Shown piece after piece: positions 18,360-27,419 of a DNA stretch of 64,000 bases (positions are counted from its first letter, which is position 1; the number at the start of each line of letters is the position of its first letter). The position numbers and the translations under genes are program-made. The notes beneath the pieces were generated by a model, which worked only from the letters and a program-made list of their open reading frames with translations, did not search any database and was not told the DNA's origin. Source of the stretch: 66-474 sp040255405 (lineage in GTDB: Bacteria; Pseudomonadota; Gammaproteobacteria; Xanthomonadales; Rhodanobacteraceae). Where the stretch lies: positions 31,613 through 95,612 of the forward strand of contig JBDZUX010000008.1 of assembly GCA_040255405.1 (NCBI GenBank), given 5' to 3'.

Positions 18360-20537
18360 ATGTATCGATTGCACGGGTTCATGCTGGCCGCGCTGTTCGT
18401 CACGGGCGCCGCGCTGGCGCCACCGCCTGCAGCCGCGGCATCGCCGCAGAGCGGCTTCACGCTGGCACAGGTGCTGTCGTATCCGTTCCCGCTGGATCTG
18501 ACATCGTCGCAACACGGCAATCGCGTCGCCTGGGTCATCGACCGGAACGGCGTGCGCAATGTCTGGGTGGCGGAAGCGCCGGACTTCCAGCCGCGCGAGG
18601 TCACACGCTTCACGCAGGACGACGGGCAGGAAATCACGCAGCTCACGTTTTCACCGTCGGGTGACGCGCTGGTGTTCGTGCGCGGCGGCGACCACGACGC
18701 CAACTGGCCCGTCAAAGTGGCGGTCAATCCCGTGTCCAGCCCGATCGAACCGAAGGTGATGATCTGGGCGGTGGATCTCCAAAACGGCACCTCGCGCGAA
18801 CTCGTCGAGGGCGACGCGCCGGCGATTTCGCCGGAGGGCACGCTCGCCTACATCAAGGACGACCAGGTGTGGACGGCGCCGCTGTCGGCCAGCGACCGGG
18901 CCAAGCCGAAGCATCTGTTCTTCGATCACGGCAAGGACGGCGATTTGCAATGGTCGCCGGATGGCAAGCGGCTGGCGTTCGTGTCGCGTCGTGACGACCA
19001 CGCATTCATCGGCGTGTTCACCGATGACCAGACGCCGATCCTGTACGTGTCACCTTCGACCAGCGTCGATGACGGCCCGCGCTGGTCGCCCGACGGCGCG
19101 CACATCGCGTTCACGCGCCAGCCGGGCAACGGCGGCCCGCCGCAACCGATCCTCGTGCAGACGCCGCAACCATGGTCGATCCGGGTTGCCGACGCGCGCA
19201 CCGGCGAAGCCCATGTGGTGTGGCAAAGCCCCGACACGCTGGTCGGTTCGTATCCGCAAACGGCGGGCGGCGCGAACCTGCACTGGGCCGACGATGGATC
19301 AAAGCTGGTGTTCCTCAGCGATATCGACGGCTGGCCGCATCTTTATTCGATCGACGCAAACGGCGGCACACCACTGCTGCTGACGCCCGGCGAGTTCATG
19401 GTGGAAGACGTCGTGGTGGCGCCCGACGGCCGCTCGATCGTTTACAGCGCCAACACCGGCACCGCGAAGAACGATGACGATCGCCGGCACCTTTTCCGCG
19501 TGGCGGTCGATCGCGCGCAGCCGGTCGCGCTGACTTCGGGCACCGCCTCGCAATGGTCGCCCACCATCGCCAGCGCGGATGCCGTGGCCTTCATCGACGC
19601 GGGCGCGCAACGCCCGCCGCTGGTTTCCGTGATGCAAGCCGACGGCAGCCAGCGGAAGGCGCTGCAAGCCAACCTGATCCCGAAGGATTTCCCGACCGCG
19701 CAACTGCTCATCCCGCAGGCCGTTGCATTCAAGGCCGCGGACGGCACGCTCGTCCACGGCCAACTGTTCCGCAGCGCCGATGCCGCCGCCAACCAGCCCG
19801 GCATGATCTTCGTGCATGGCGGCCCGCCGCGGCAGATGCTGCTGGGTTGGCACTACATGGATTACTACACCAACAGCTACGCAGTGAACCAGTATCTCGC
19901 CACGCACGGTTTCACCGTGCTGTCGGTGAACTACCGGCTCGGCATCGGCTACGGGCACGCGTTCCACAATCCGCCTGACGCGGGGCCGGCCGGCGCGTCC
20001 GAATACCAGGACGTCGTCGCGGGCGCGAAATACCTGCAACACGTGCACGGCGTCGATCCCGCGAGCATCGGCATCTGGGGCGGTTCGTACGGCGGGTACC
20101 TGACGGCGCTGGCATTGGCACGGAACTCCGACATCTTCAAGGCCGGCGTGGACATGCACGGCCTGCACGACTGGTCGCGCGCGATCGGCTGGTGGTTCGA
20201 CCAGAACCCCAACGGGCGCTACGAACAAGGCGACTACAAGAAAGCCCTCAAAGTGGCGTGGGATTCCTCGCCCGACGCCGACATCGCGAAATGGAAATCG
20301 CCCGTGCTGCTGATCCAGGGCGACGACGACCACAACGTGCACTTCTTCCAGATGACCGACGTGGTGCCGCGCCTCAAGAAACACGACGTGCCCTTCGAGG
20401 AAATGGTGATCCCCAACGAAATCCATGGCTTCCTGCGCCACGCCTCGTGGCTGCAAGCCGACACTGCGACCGCGGATTTCCTGCAGCGCAAACTCGGCAA
20501 TGCCACGCACTGGGCGGGGAAAGGCGCTCCACGTTGA
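18360..20537 (+). CDS. Exported S9 family (dipeptidyl/acylaminoacyl) peptidase
   Basis: The 725-residue precursor has a signal peptide (MYRLHGFMLAALFVTGAALA), then a TolB/WD40-like beta-propeller (about residues 40-450, repeated blades such as LQWSPDGKRLAFVS and PRWSPDGAHIAF). A C-terminal alpha/beta hydrolase follows. The catalytic triad is visible: Ser576 in GGSYGGY, Asp657 in GDDDHNVHF and His689 in NEIHGF. Members release dipeptides or acylated residues from peptides in the periplasm. The start at 18360 is chosen for the signal peptide. It seems to be monocistronic, followed by a palindromic repeat. Confidence 0.9.
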   Translation: MYRLHGFMLAALFVTGAALAPPPAAAASPQSGFTLAQVLSYPFPLDLTSSQHGNRVAWVIDRNGVRNVWVAEAPDFQPREVTRFTQDDGQEITQLTFSPSGDALVFVRGGDHDANWPVKVAVNPVSSPIEPKVMIWAVDLQNGTSRELVEGDAPAISPEGTLAYIKDDQVWTAPLSASDRAKPKHLFFDHGKDGDLQWSPDGKRLAFVSRRDDHAFIGVFTDDQTPILYVSPSTSVDDGPRWSPDGAHIAFTRQPGNGGPPQPILVQTPQPWSIRVADARTGEAHVVWQSPDTLVGSYPQTAGGANLHWADDGSKLVFLSDIDGWPHLYSIDANGGTPLLLTPGEFMVEDVVVAPDGRSIVYSANTGTAKNDDDRRHLFRVAVDRAQPVALTSGTASQWSPTIASADAVAFIDAGAQRPPLVSVMQADGSQRKALQANLIPKDFPTAQLLIPQAVAFKAADGTLVHGQLFRSADAAANQPGMIFVHGGPPRQMLLGWHYMDYYTNSYAVNQYLATHGFTVLSVNYRLGIGYGHAFHNPPDAGPAGASEYQDVVAGAKYLQHVHGVDPASIGIWGGSYGGYLTALALARNSDIFKAGVDMHGLHDWSRAIGWWFDQNPNGRYEQGDYKKALKVAWDSSPDADIAKWKSPVLLIQGDDDHNVHFFQMTDVVPRLKKHDVPFEEMVIPNEIHGFLRHASWLQADTATADFLQRKLGNATHWAGKGAPR

Positions 20538-20568
20538 CGCAGCAGCGATCCCGGATCCTTTTTTTGCC

Positions 20569-20688
20569 CGTCATTCCGGGGGCGCCCGCGCTGTATGCGG
20601 GCGAAACCCGGAATCGGTCTTCTTTGCCAGGTTTGCAAAACCGATTCCTGGTTCCGCCGCAAGAAACCGCGGCGGCCCCGGAATGACG
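20569..20688. repeat. Family A long inverted repeat downstream of the S9 peptidase
   Basis: Perfect 13-bp ends, CGTCATTCCGGGG at 20569-20581 and CCCCGGAATGACG at 20676-20688, enclose about 94 bp. Two nested short palindromes lie inside (GCCCGCGC...GCGGGC and TTTGCAAA). A run of seven T residues precedes the left end. This is the most complete copy of the CCGGAATGACG family in the window. Confidence 0.75.
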
Positions 20689-20747
20689 AGAAATGTCGAT
20701 CGTCGACAGATTGCGCGAATCACTTTTCCGGAATGGCAGATCACCCC

Positions 20748-21584
20748 ATGCAGCAAGCACCACCAACCGAATCCATCGACCTCCACGCCTATCTCGAACG
20801 CATCGGCGTCCAAAGCCCCGTCGCGCCCGACCTGCAAACCCTGCGCACCATCACCACCGCGCACGTCGCCACGATACCATTCGAAAATGTCGACCCGTTC
20901 CTCGGCATCTCCCCTGCCCTCGACATCGCGTCAGTCCAGCGCAAGTTGGTGCGCGATGGCCGCGGCGGCTACTGCTTCGAACAGAACCGCTTGCTGAGCG
21001 ACGCCCTGCGCGCAATCGGCTTCCAGGTCACCGACCTCGCCGCGCGCGTGCTGTGGGGACAACCCGAGGACGCGATCACCGCGCGCACCCACATGCTGCT
21101 GCGCGTCGAGGCGGACGGAGGATCATGGCTGGCTGACGCCGGCTTCGGCGGCAACACGCCCACCGGCCCGCTGCAACTCGTGCCCGACATCGAACAGGCC
21201 ACGCCGCACGAACCATTCCGACTGATCCGCCGCAACGACAGCGACTGGCGGCTGCAACTGTTCGCAGCCGAGGCGTGGCAGACGCTGTACCGCTTCGACC
21301 TGCAGCCGCAATTCCCGGCCGATTACCGCGTCAGCAACCATTGGACATCCACGAACCCCGATTCGCACTTCGTCACCGGCATCAGCGCCGCCCGCGCGCC
21401 AGCCGGCCGCAGGCTCACGCTCCGCAACCGACAGCTCACCGAGCGCGCCATCGGCGGCGCCACCACCATACATGCCCTCGCCAACGCCGCCGAAATCCGC
21501 GCGGTGCTGCAAGAAGAATTCCTGATCCGCCTGTCCGGAATTCCCGGACTGGACAAACGACTGGATCGCTTGCCGGACGTGTAG
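20748..21584 (+). CDS. Arylamine N-acetyltransferase
   Basis: NAT enzymes transfer acetyl from acetyl-CoA to arylamines, hydrazines and related small molecules. The 278-residue protein carries the Cys-His-Asp triad at the expected places: Cys76 in RGGYCFEQN, His115 in ARTHMLLRV and Asp130 in WLADAGFGG. It also has the N-terminal segment TIPFENVDP. I start at the ATG at 20748. An in-frame ATG at 20733 would add five residues and would itself lie in a CCGGAATG sequence like the repeat ends. It stands alone; its physiological substrate is unknown. Confidence 0.88.
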   Translation: MQQAPPTESIDLHAYLERIGVQSPVAPDLQTLRTITTAHVATIPFENVDPFLGISPALDIASVQRKLVRDGRGGYCFEQNRLLSDALRAIGFQVTDLAARVLWGQPEDAITARTHMLLRVEADGGSWLADAGFGGNTPTGPLQLVPDIEQATPHEPFRLIRRNDSDWRLQLFAAEAWQTLYRFDLQPQFPADYRVSNHWTSTNPDSHFVTGISAARAPAGRRLTLRNRQLTERAIGGATTIHALANAAEIRAVLQEEFLIRLSGIPGLDKRLDRLPDV

Positions 21585-21699
21585 CCGGCGTCCACCAGCA
21601 GAACGATCCGAAGGCATCCTGCCGCGGCCCGCCGGGAACAACCGCTGGCGGCCGATGCGCAGCAGCCGCGACCCGCCCGCGCACGTCTGCACGAGAGGG

Positions 21700-22713
21700 C
21701 TACTCGGGCTGTCGAACCGTTCGATCTTTGACTTGCCGCCTCCACGCTGCCGGCGGCACACCCATGAACCGCTTGAACGCCCGCGAGAAGGACGCCTCTG
21801 ATTCATAACCCACTTCCTGGGCCACTGCGATCACCGAGGCGGTTGTATCGCGCAACAGTGCCGCTCCGGCCTGCATGCGCCAGTCGGCGAGGTATTGCAT
21901 CGGCGTCGCTCCGAGCATGTCCGCGAAGCGTTGATGGAATGCAGACCGTGACAAGCCAACGCGGCGACTCAGTTCGGAGACCGTCCATGCCTCTGCAGGC
22001 GATGCGTGCATGAGCTTCAATGCGTGCCCGACAAACCGGTCACGCAGCCCCGCAAGCCAGCCGTTGCTCTCCTCGGGCAAGTCGTTCATGTACTGCCTGA
22101 TGGCGTTGATGAACAACATCTCGCTGAGTCGCTCCAGCATCGCATTCGTGCCCGGCCGCATGTTCGAAGCTTCCAGCGCGGCTTGGCGCATGCACTGCAC
22201 TGCCCAGTCCTGCCCGGAACCGGACGGCAAATACAGCAGCCGGGGCAACGCGGCGACCAGGGGATTGAAGGGGCGCAGGTCGCAGCCCAGGAAGCCGCAC
22301 ACCAGCGTCGTGTCTGATGATGCCTCCGCAGGCTCGCCCAGGCGGGTCACTTGTGCACCGAGATGCAGAAGGAAAGGCAGCCGCTCTCCCTTGCGCGCGA
22401 AGTAGCTCGCGGGTTCGGCAGGCGCGCGCATGCCCGGCGCGCTGGAAACGACATGCGGGTCGCCTTGCGGGAAGAGGATGACATCGCCCGCTTCCAGGCG
22501 CACCGGCGTGCCATCGACGGCGGCACCCCACGCGGCACCGGATGTCACCGCGTGGAACTCGATCACGTGTTCCGAACCCGGCATCACGGCCTTCGCAATC
22601 TCGCGTGAGGGAGGCGCTTCGGCCACCCAGTCGCGCGATCCACTGACGTGGAAGTAGAGCGCTCCGCGGAGGCGCACGCTACGCAAGACGTCGGAGAGGA
22701 TGTCCTGGTTCAT
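21700..22713 (-). CDS. AraC-family regulator with cupin-type sensor
   Basis: The 337-residue protein has an N-terminal AraC-binding cupin (about residues 1-190; segments FHAVTSGAAWGAAVDG, LEAGDVILFPQGDPHVV). Two helix-turn-helix motifs follow (WTVSELSRRVGLSRSAFHQRF and VIAVAQEVGYESEASFSRAFKR). This is the domain pair of AraC_binding_2/HTH_18 activators often linked to small aromatic or aldehyde stress genes. It is divergent from the SnoaL-like gene with about 210 bp between the starts, so it probably controls that gene and perhaps mddA. The frame is open further upstream, but the ATG at 22713 gives the family N-terminus. Confidence 0.85.
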   Translation of the reverse strand: MNQDILSDVLRSVRLRGALYFHVSGSRDWVAEAPPSREIAKAVMPGSEHVIEFHAVTSGAAWGAAVDGTPVRLEAGDVILFPQGDPHVVSSAPGMRAPAEPASYFARKGERLPFLLHLGAQVTRLGEPAEASSDTTLVCGFLGCDLRPFNPLVAALPRLLYLPSGSGQDWAVQCMRQAALEASNMRPGTNAMLERLSEMLFINAIRQYMNDLPEESNGWLAGLRDRFVGHALKLMHASPAEAWTVSELSRRVGLSRSAFHQRFADMLGATPMQYLADWRMQAGAALLRDTTASVIAVAQEVGYESEASFSRAFKRFMGVPPAAWRRQVKDRTVRQPE

Positions 22714-22807
22714 GGAAGCAGCACCACCGCTTGGGCCTGGACCGTTTCCGGCGCAATGGAATGAGTGGTACCCGGCCAAATGTGGACGCGCGATCAAGCA
22801 TCGGAGA

Positions 22808-22886
22808 CTGCAAGCAAGGCGTGGGTTGGCCCGACACGCAAAGATGTCGTCCACCGCTTGCAGGCACACGGCGGTTCGAATCCGCC
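22808..22886 (+). other. tRNA-like T-arm and inverted repeat in a divergent promoter region
   Basis: Positions 22870-22886 form a perfect T-stem/loop (GGCGG-TTCGAAT-CCGCC) followed by an acceptor-like ACTTGCG. An 8-bp inverted repeat, CTGCAAGC at 22808-22815 and GCTTGCAG at 22856-22863, lies upstream. No normal D-arm or 5-bp anticodon stem can be drawn, so it is not a functional tRNA. It may be a tRNA relic, an attachment-site remnant or chance. Confidence 0.35.
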
Positions 22887-22922
22887 ACTTGCGGCTTCCC
22901 ACTTGAAAGGCAGAAGAAGGTC

Positions 22923-23303
22923 ATGAACTTCCAGCAGTCCGTCGCAAAATCCCGGCCATCCGTCACGGAAAACGTCGTTCGCGCCCACCTCCTGGCATTT
23001 GTCGACCAAAAGGGCGTCGACGCCATCATGGGTGACTACGCCGAAGACGCAAATTTTCTTTCCGGGGACCGAACGTATCGCGGCAAGTCGGAAATCCGCG
23101 AATTTTTCGAGAACTTCCTCGCCGCGCTGCCGCCACAGGCGGTACGGGAATTCGTGCTGAAAAGCCTGCGGTGTGAGGGCAACGTGGCGCATATCACCTG
23201 GAGCGCAGGTCATCGATTGCCGCTTGGCACGGACACCTTCGTGGTGCGCGACGGCAAAATCGTGTCCCAGACCTTTGCCATGTACGTACCGGCGACAGCA
23301 TAA
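22923..23303 (+). CDS. SnoaL/NTF2-fold small protein
   Basis: The 126-residue protein fits the SnoaL-like/NTF2 alpha+beta barrel. It shows an N-terminal helix pair, then DAIMGDYAEDANFLSGDRTYRGKSEIREFFENFL, and a C-terminal sheet ending DTFVVRDGKIVSQTFAMYV. Family members include polyketide cyclases, isomerases and many uncharacterised proteins, so no reaction can be assigned. AAGAAGG 5 bp before the ATG is a good ribosome binding site. The frame is open upstream but without that support. It is divergent from the AraC regulator and 42 bp before mddA, suggesting one regulated operon. Confidence 0.8.
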   Translation: MNFQQSVAKSRPSVTENVVRAHLLAFVDQKGVDAIMGDYAEDANFLSGDRTYRGKSEIREFFENFLAALPPQAVREFVLKSLRCEGNVAHITWSAGHRLPLGTDTFVVRDGKIVSQTFAMYVPATA

Positions 23304-23345
23304 CAGCCGCCCCGTCCACATCCTCCCTGACCGGAACAAAATCCC

Positions 23346-24122
23346 ATGGCTGCACGTTTCGCTTTCCTCTACGGCTTGGCCGCGTATGGTGCCGGCCTTG
23401 TTGCCCTTCTTTACCTGATTGGCTTCATCGCCAATTTGTTCGTGCCTGCTTCCATCGACGTCGGCCGCACCGCACCGTGGCCCGAAGCAGTGTGGGTGGA
23501 CCTGGTGCTGATGGGTGTATTTGGCGCGCAACACAGCGTCATGGCGCGCCGGTCATTCAAACAGTGGTGGACGCGCTTCGTTCCAAAATCCGTGGAGCGC
23601 AGCACCTACGTGCTGGCCACCAGTGTTGTGCTCGCGCTGTTGTTTTGGCAGTGGCGTCCGATCGTGACGCCGACCGTGTGGCATGTCGATTCCCCTGCCG
23701 TAGCGCAAGGATTGGTGGGATTGTTCTGGCTGGGTTGGCTGTTGGTGCTGATGAGTACGTTCCTCATCAATCACTTCGAACTTTTCGGCCTCCAGCAGGT
23801 ATTCGTCCGACTCCGGGGCACCGGAATGCCGGCCATGAACTTCAAGACACCGATGTTGTATCGCGTTGTCCGCCATCCCCTGTATCTGGGCCTTTTGCTT
23901 GGTTTCTGGTCGACCCCCACCATGTCGCCGGGCCACGTGCTGTTCGCGGCGAGTGCCAGCATCTACATCCTTGTGGGCATCTCGTTCGAAGAGCGGGACC
24001 TGGTGGCACAGTTCGGCGAGCGCTACCGCCGCTACCAGGGAGAAGTCGGCATGTTGCTGCCGCGACCCGGCCGCAGCTGGCCAAGAGAACGCAGTCGGGT
24101 TCACGCTCCTCGCGAGCCGTAA
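23346..24122 (+). CDS. mddA: MddA-like methanethiol S-methyltransferase
   Basis: MddA methylates methanethiol with S-adenosylmethionine to release dimethyl sulfide. The 258-residue integral membrane protein has six or so hydrophobic segments and the NnrU/ICMT-like C-terminal signature RHPLYLGLLLGFW, then FEERDLVAQFGERYRRYQ. MddA-type segments are visible: GAQHSVMARRSFKQWWTRFVP, ERSTYVL, FWQWRP and STFLINHFELFGL. Assignment is from remembered similarity to Pseudomonas MddA. It follows the SnoaL gene closely, suggesting joint AraC control. NnrU or another small-thiol methyltransferase is the alternative. Confidence 0.78.
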   Translation: MAARFAFLYGLAAYGAGLVALLYLIGFIANLFVPASIDVGRTAPWPEAVWVDLVLMGVFGAQHSVMARRSFKQWWTRFVPKSVERSTYVLATSVVLALLFWQWRPIVTPTVWHVDSPAVAQGLVGLFWLGWLLVLMSTFLINHFELFGLQQVFVRLRGTGMPAMNFKTPMLYRVVRHPLYLGLLLGFWSTPTMSPGHVLFAASASIYILVGISFEERDLVAQFGERYRRYQGEVGMLLPRPGRSWPRERSRVHAPREP

Positions 24123-24362
24123 TTGAGCCCGGCCCTCATCTGCAGAATCGTGCGCAGGCGCATGCATGCCAAGGCCGCGCAGCGTGACCAAAGCGGGCAT
24201 CCCGACGACGTGCGGCACCGCGGGCTCCGGCCGGCATGACCAGCACAGCTGGGGGCGTCTGGCATTCAATGAACGCTCTTGTCCAGCGCAACTTGTGCCA
24301 GTGGCCGCGCGGTGCCGCGATCCTTGCGCCCTTGCGTGATACGCTCGCGCCAAACAGTACGT

Positions 24363-25979
24363 ATGGGTATGGAGATGCGTCGCTGGAACGGCTGGGGAGA
24401 CAACACGGTAACCTTTCCGGTAACCGATGCTGCCCGGGCGTTCCTGCGCCAGCGCATAGGCGACGGCACGGCGCCGCGCGACGCCACGCGCGAAGAGGTC
24501 TTGCGTGAGGTCGCCCCCTCGCGCATTCGCCGCGCAAACCCGCTGTTCAATGACGATGCGGCGCTGAGACTGGACCACTCGCGTGGCCAGAGCTTTCCGG
24601 ACTGGGTGGCGATGAAATCCGGTCGCGTGGGACCGGTCGCCGACGCAGTGGCGCTGCCGCAATCGCATGACGAGGTTACCGCCGCGGTGGCGGAGGCAGC
24701 GAGGCTCGGTGCAATCATCGTGCCGTACGGCGGCGGCACCAGCGTGGTCGGCCACCTCGGCGTGCCGCATGGCGATCGCCCGGTCGTCAATCTCTCGCTG
24801 GAGCGCATGGACCGGCTGCTCGCGTTCGACGAAACCACGATGACCGCAACCTTCGGCGCCGGCACGCCTGGCCCGCGCATCGAGGCGCAGCTGCGACCGC
24901 ATGGCTGCCTGCTGGGGCATTTCCCACAATCCTATGAATACGCGACGCTCGGTGGCTGGGTGGTGACGCGCTCCTCCGGCCAGCAGTCGTATCGCTACGG
25001 CCGCATCGAGCAGTTGTTCCATGCCGGCCGCGTGGCGACGCCGAAGGGTGAATGGGTCGTCGGTGGCGTGCCCGCGTCGAGTGCGGGCCCGGACCTGCGC
25101 GAGGCGCTGATGGGTTCGGAAGGCCGCCTGGGTCTGCTGACCGAGGTCACCGCGCGCGTGCGCAGGCTGCCTGAACAGGAACGCTTTCACGGCGTGTTCT
25201 TTCCGTCGTGGCCGGCGGGCCTCGATGCGGTACGCGACCTGGTCCAGCACGATGTACCGGTGTCGATGCTGCGCTTGTCCAACGAAGTCGAAACCGAGAC
25301 CCAGCTCGCGCTGGTGCAAGGGCACGCAACCGCGTTGAAGTGGCTGCAGCGCTACCTGGGCCTGCGCGGCATCGGCGCCGGACAGTGCCTGCTGATGGCG
25401 GGCATCACCGGCACCCCCCGCGAATGTGCAGTACAAAAGCGCATGCTGCTGGACATCGTGCGCCGGCACGGCGGCGTGCATGTCGGACCGATGCTGGGAG
25501 CCGGCTGGGCGAAAAATCGATTCCGCGGTCCATACCTGCGCAACGCGTTGTGGGACGAGGGTTACGCGATCGATACCCTGGAGACCTGCGTGATGTGGCC
25601 GCAGGCGACCCCGGTGATGCGCGCGATCGAGGCGGCCGTGCAGGGCGTGTTTGCCGCCGACAACGAGCGCGCGCATGTGTTCACGCATCTGTCGCATGTG
25701 TACCGGCAGGGCTGCTCGGTCTATTGCACCCTCGTGTTCCGTTCCAGTGGCGATCCCGACACCGACCTCGCGCGATGGCACCGCTTCAAGCACGCCGCGT
25801 CGGACGCGATCGTCGCGCACGGCGGCACCATCAGCCACCAGCACGGCGTGGGCATCGACCACGCGCCATGGCTGCCGGCGGAGAAAGGTGCGGCGGGCAT
25901 GGATCTGATCCGCGCGATGGCACGCGCGTTCGATCCGGACGGAATGATGAACCCCGGCAAGCTGTTCGCCGACGCATGA
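24363..25979 (+). CDS. FAD-linked oxidase, alkyl-DHAP-synthase/YgcU-like
   Basis: The 538-residue protein has the PCMH-type FAD-binding domain (IIVPYGGGTSVVGHLG at about residues 120-135; SYEYATLGGWVVTRSSGQQSYRYG, GSEGRLGLLTEVT). An FAD-oxidase C-terminal domain follows, ending GGTISHQHGVGIDHA and PDGMMNPGKLF. The His-rich SHQHGVG segment and the N-terminal RRWNGWG match alkyldihydroxyacetone-phosphate synthases and E. coli YgcU. Its stop overlaps glpD (ATGA). With GlpD and an FGGY kinase it probably handles a glycerol- or DHAP-derived compound. ATGs at 24363, 24369 and 24375 are all possible starts. Confidence 0.82.
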   Translation: MGMEMRRWNGWGDNTVTFPVTDAARAFLRQRIGDGTAPRDATREEVLREVAPSRIRRANPLFNDDAALRLDHSRGQSFPDWVAMKSGRVGPVADAVALPQSHDEVTAAVAEAARLGAIIVPYGGGTSVVGHLGVPHGDRPVVNLSLERMDRLLAFDETTMTATFGAGTPGPRIEAQLRPHGCLLGHFPQSYEYATLGGWVVTRSSGQQSYRYGRIEQLFHAGRVATPKGEWVVGGVPASSAGPDLREALMGSEGRLGLLTEVTARVRRLPEQERFHGVFFPSWPAGLDAVRDLVQHDVPVSMLRLSNEVETETQLALVQGHATALKWLQRYLGLRGIGAGQCLLMAGITGTPRECAVQKRMLLDIVRRHGGVHVGPMLGAGWAKNRFRGPYLRNALWDEGYAIDTLETCVMWPQATPVMRAIEAAVQGVFAADNERAHVFTHLSHVYRQGCSVYCTLVFRSSGDPDTDLARWHRFKHAASDAIVAHGGTISHQHGVGIDHAPWLPAEKGAAGMDLIRAMARAFDPDGMMNPGKLFADA

Positions 25980-27409
25980 GCGCGCGCCCGGCATTGTCCC
26001 GGCTGGCTGACCGCTACGACCTGCTGGTGATAGGCGGCGGCATCACCGGCGCGGGCGTGTTGCGCGAAGCGGTGCGGACCGGTGCGAAAGTGCTACTCGT
26101 CGAGCAAGGCGATTACGCCACAGGCACCTCGTCCCGCTCGTCCAAGCTGGTGCATGGTGGCCTGCGCTACCTCAAGAGCGGACAGTGGCGGCTGACGCTG
26201 GAATCCGTGCACGAGCGCGAACGCCTGCTGCGCGAAGCGCCTGACCTCGTGCACCCACTGCCGTTCCTGATGCCGCTTCACCGCGGCCGCAAACCCAGCC
26301 GCTGGCTGATGCACATCGGTCTCGCGGTGTACGACCTGATGGCAGGCAGCCGCAAGTCGCGTTTCGTCGGCGTGGATGAAGCCGTTGCACGCGCACCCGG
26401 CGTGGCCCGCAACGCATTGATCGGTGGCCTTGCCTACGAAGACGCCAGCACCGACGACGCACGCCTGGTGCTGCGCCTCATCTTCGACGCGACGGCGATG
26501 GGCGCGACGGCAGTCAATTACACCCGGGCACAGATTGTCGCACCCGGCCAGGTGCGCCTGACCGACCGTGTCGCCGGCAGCGTGCGCCAGATCGATGCCG
26601 ACATGGTCGTCAACGCCACCGGTGCCTGGCAGGACGCCACGCCCGGCGCGCCGACGCTGCGGCCGTTGCGAGGCAGCCATTTCGTTTTTCCCATGCGCAA
26701 GTGGCCGCTGCAGGGCGCGGTGTCGTGGCTGCATCCGCGCGATGCGCGTCCGGTGTTCGCGTTGCCGTGGCTGGGTGCGGTGGTCTACGGCACCACCGAC
26801 CTCGATCATGCCGGCGGTATCGATGCACCTCGCATGACGGCGGACGAAGCCGTCTACCTGCTCGAAGGCCTGGACGACAGGTTCCCCGGCCTCAAGCTGC
26901 GCGCTGGAGACGCGTTCGCCACCTACGCCGGTGTCCGGCCCGTCATCGCCAGCGGAAAGGATTCGCCGTCGGCCGAGTCGCGCGAATCGGCGATCTGGAG
27001 CGGGCCACGCAGCGTGGGTGTCACCGGTGGCAAGTTGACCACGTTCCGCGTCACCGCCCGCGATGTGCTGAAGGAGGCCGCGAAGCAGGTGGCGCGTCTT
27101 GCACCGGCAACGGACGGCCCGCTGTTCACCGCATCGGCGCAGGTTGCCGGCGAACGCATCGCCGCCACGCCGTTCACCTGGGGTGGCGCGCGGCACGGGA
27201 TCCGCCACGAACAGGTCGTGCATCTGGCCGACCTCATGCTGCGGCGCACGCGCCTGGGCCTGATCGTGGAAAGCGGTGGCGTGGACTTGTTGCCGCGTAT
27301 CGGGGAACTCTTCCGGCAGGAACTCGGCTGGGACGAAGCGAATTGGGCGCAGGAGCAGCGCGACTACCTCGACCTCTGGCAGGACCAGCACGCCCCACCG
27401 ACCGTATGA
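25976..27409 (+). CDS. glpD: Glycerol-3-phosphate dehydrogenase (FAD, GlpD type)
   Basis: GlpD oxidises glycerol-3-phosphate to DHAP at the membrane and passes electrons to quinone. The 477-residue protein has the dinucleotide-binding motif LLVIGGGITGAGVLREA and the family signature GTSSRSSKLVHGGLRYL. It also has NATGAW, RPLRGSHFVFP, YGTTDLDHAG and a C-terminal DAO-C domain (about residues 385-470). It is translationally coupled to the flavoprotein gene and is 10 bp before the kinase gene. No glpF or glpR is nearby, so this may be a specialised paralogue rather than the main catabolic enzyme. Confidence 0.88.
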   Translation: MSARPALSRLADRYDLLVIGGGITGAGVLREAVRTGAKVLLVEQGDYATGTSSRSSKLVHGGLRYLKSGQWRLTLESVHERERLLREAPDLVHPLPFLMPLHRGRKPSRWLMHIGLAVYDLMAGSRKSRFVGVDEAVARAPGVARNALIGGLAYEDASTDDARLVLRLIFDATAMGATAVNYTRAQIVAPGQVRLTDRVAGSVRQIDADMVVNATGAWQDATPGAPTLRPLRGSHFVFPMRKWPLQGAVSWLHPRDARPVFALPWLGAVVYGTTDLDHAGGIDAPRMTADEAVYLLEGLDDRFPGLKLRAGDAFATYAGVRPVIASGKDSPSAESRESAIWSGPRSVGVTGGKLTTFRVTARDVLKEAAKQVARLAPATDGPLFTASAQVAGERIAATPFTWGGARHGIRHEQVVHLADLMLRRTRLGLIVESGGVDLLPRIGELFRQELGWDEANWAQEQRDYLDLWQDQHAPPTV

Positions 27410-27419
27410 AGGATGCTGC

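Noticed and set aside
20595..20747. Upstream extension of the arylamine N-acetyltransferase
   Set aside because: The extension is translated from the family A palindromic repeat and its flank, not from a conserved NAT N-terminus.
22790..22900. A complete tRNA gene
   Set aside because: Only the T-arm and an acceptor-like tail can be drawn; no anticodon stem or D-arm of normal size fits.
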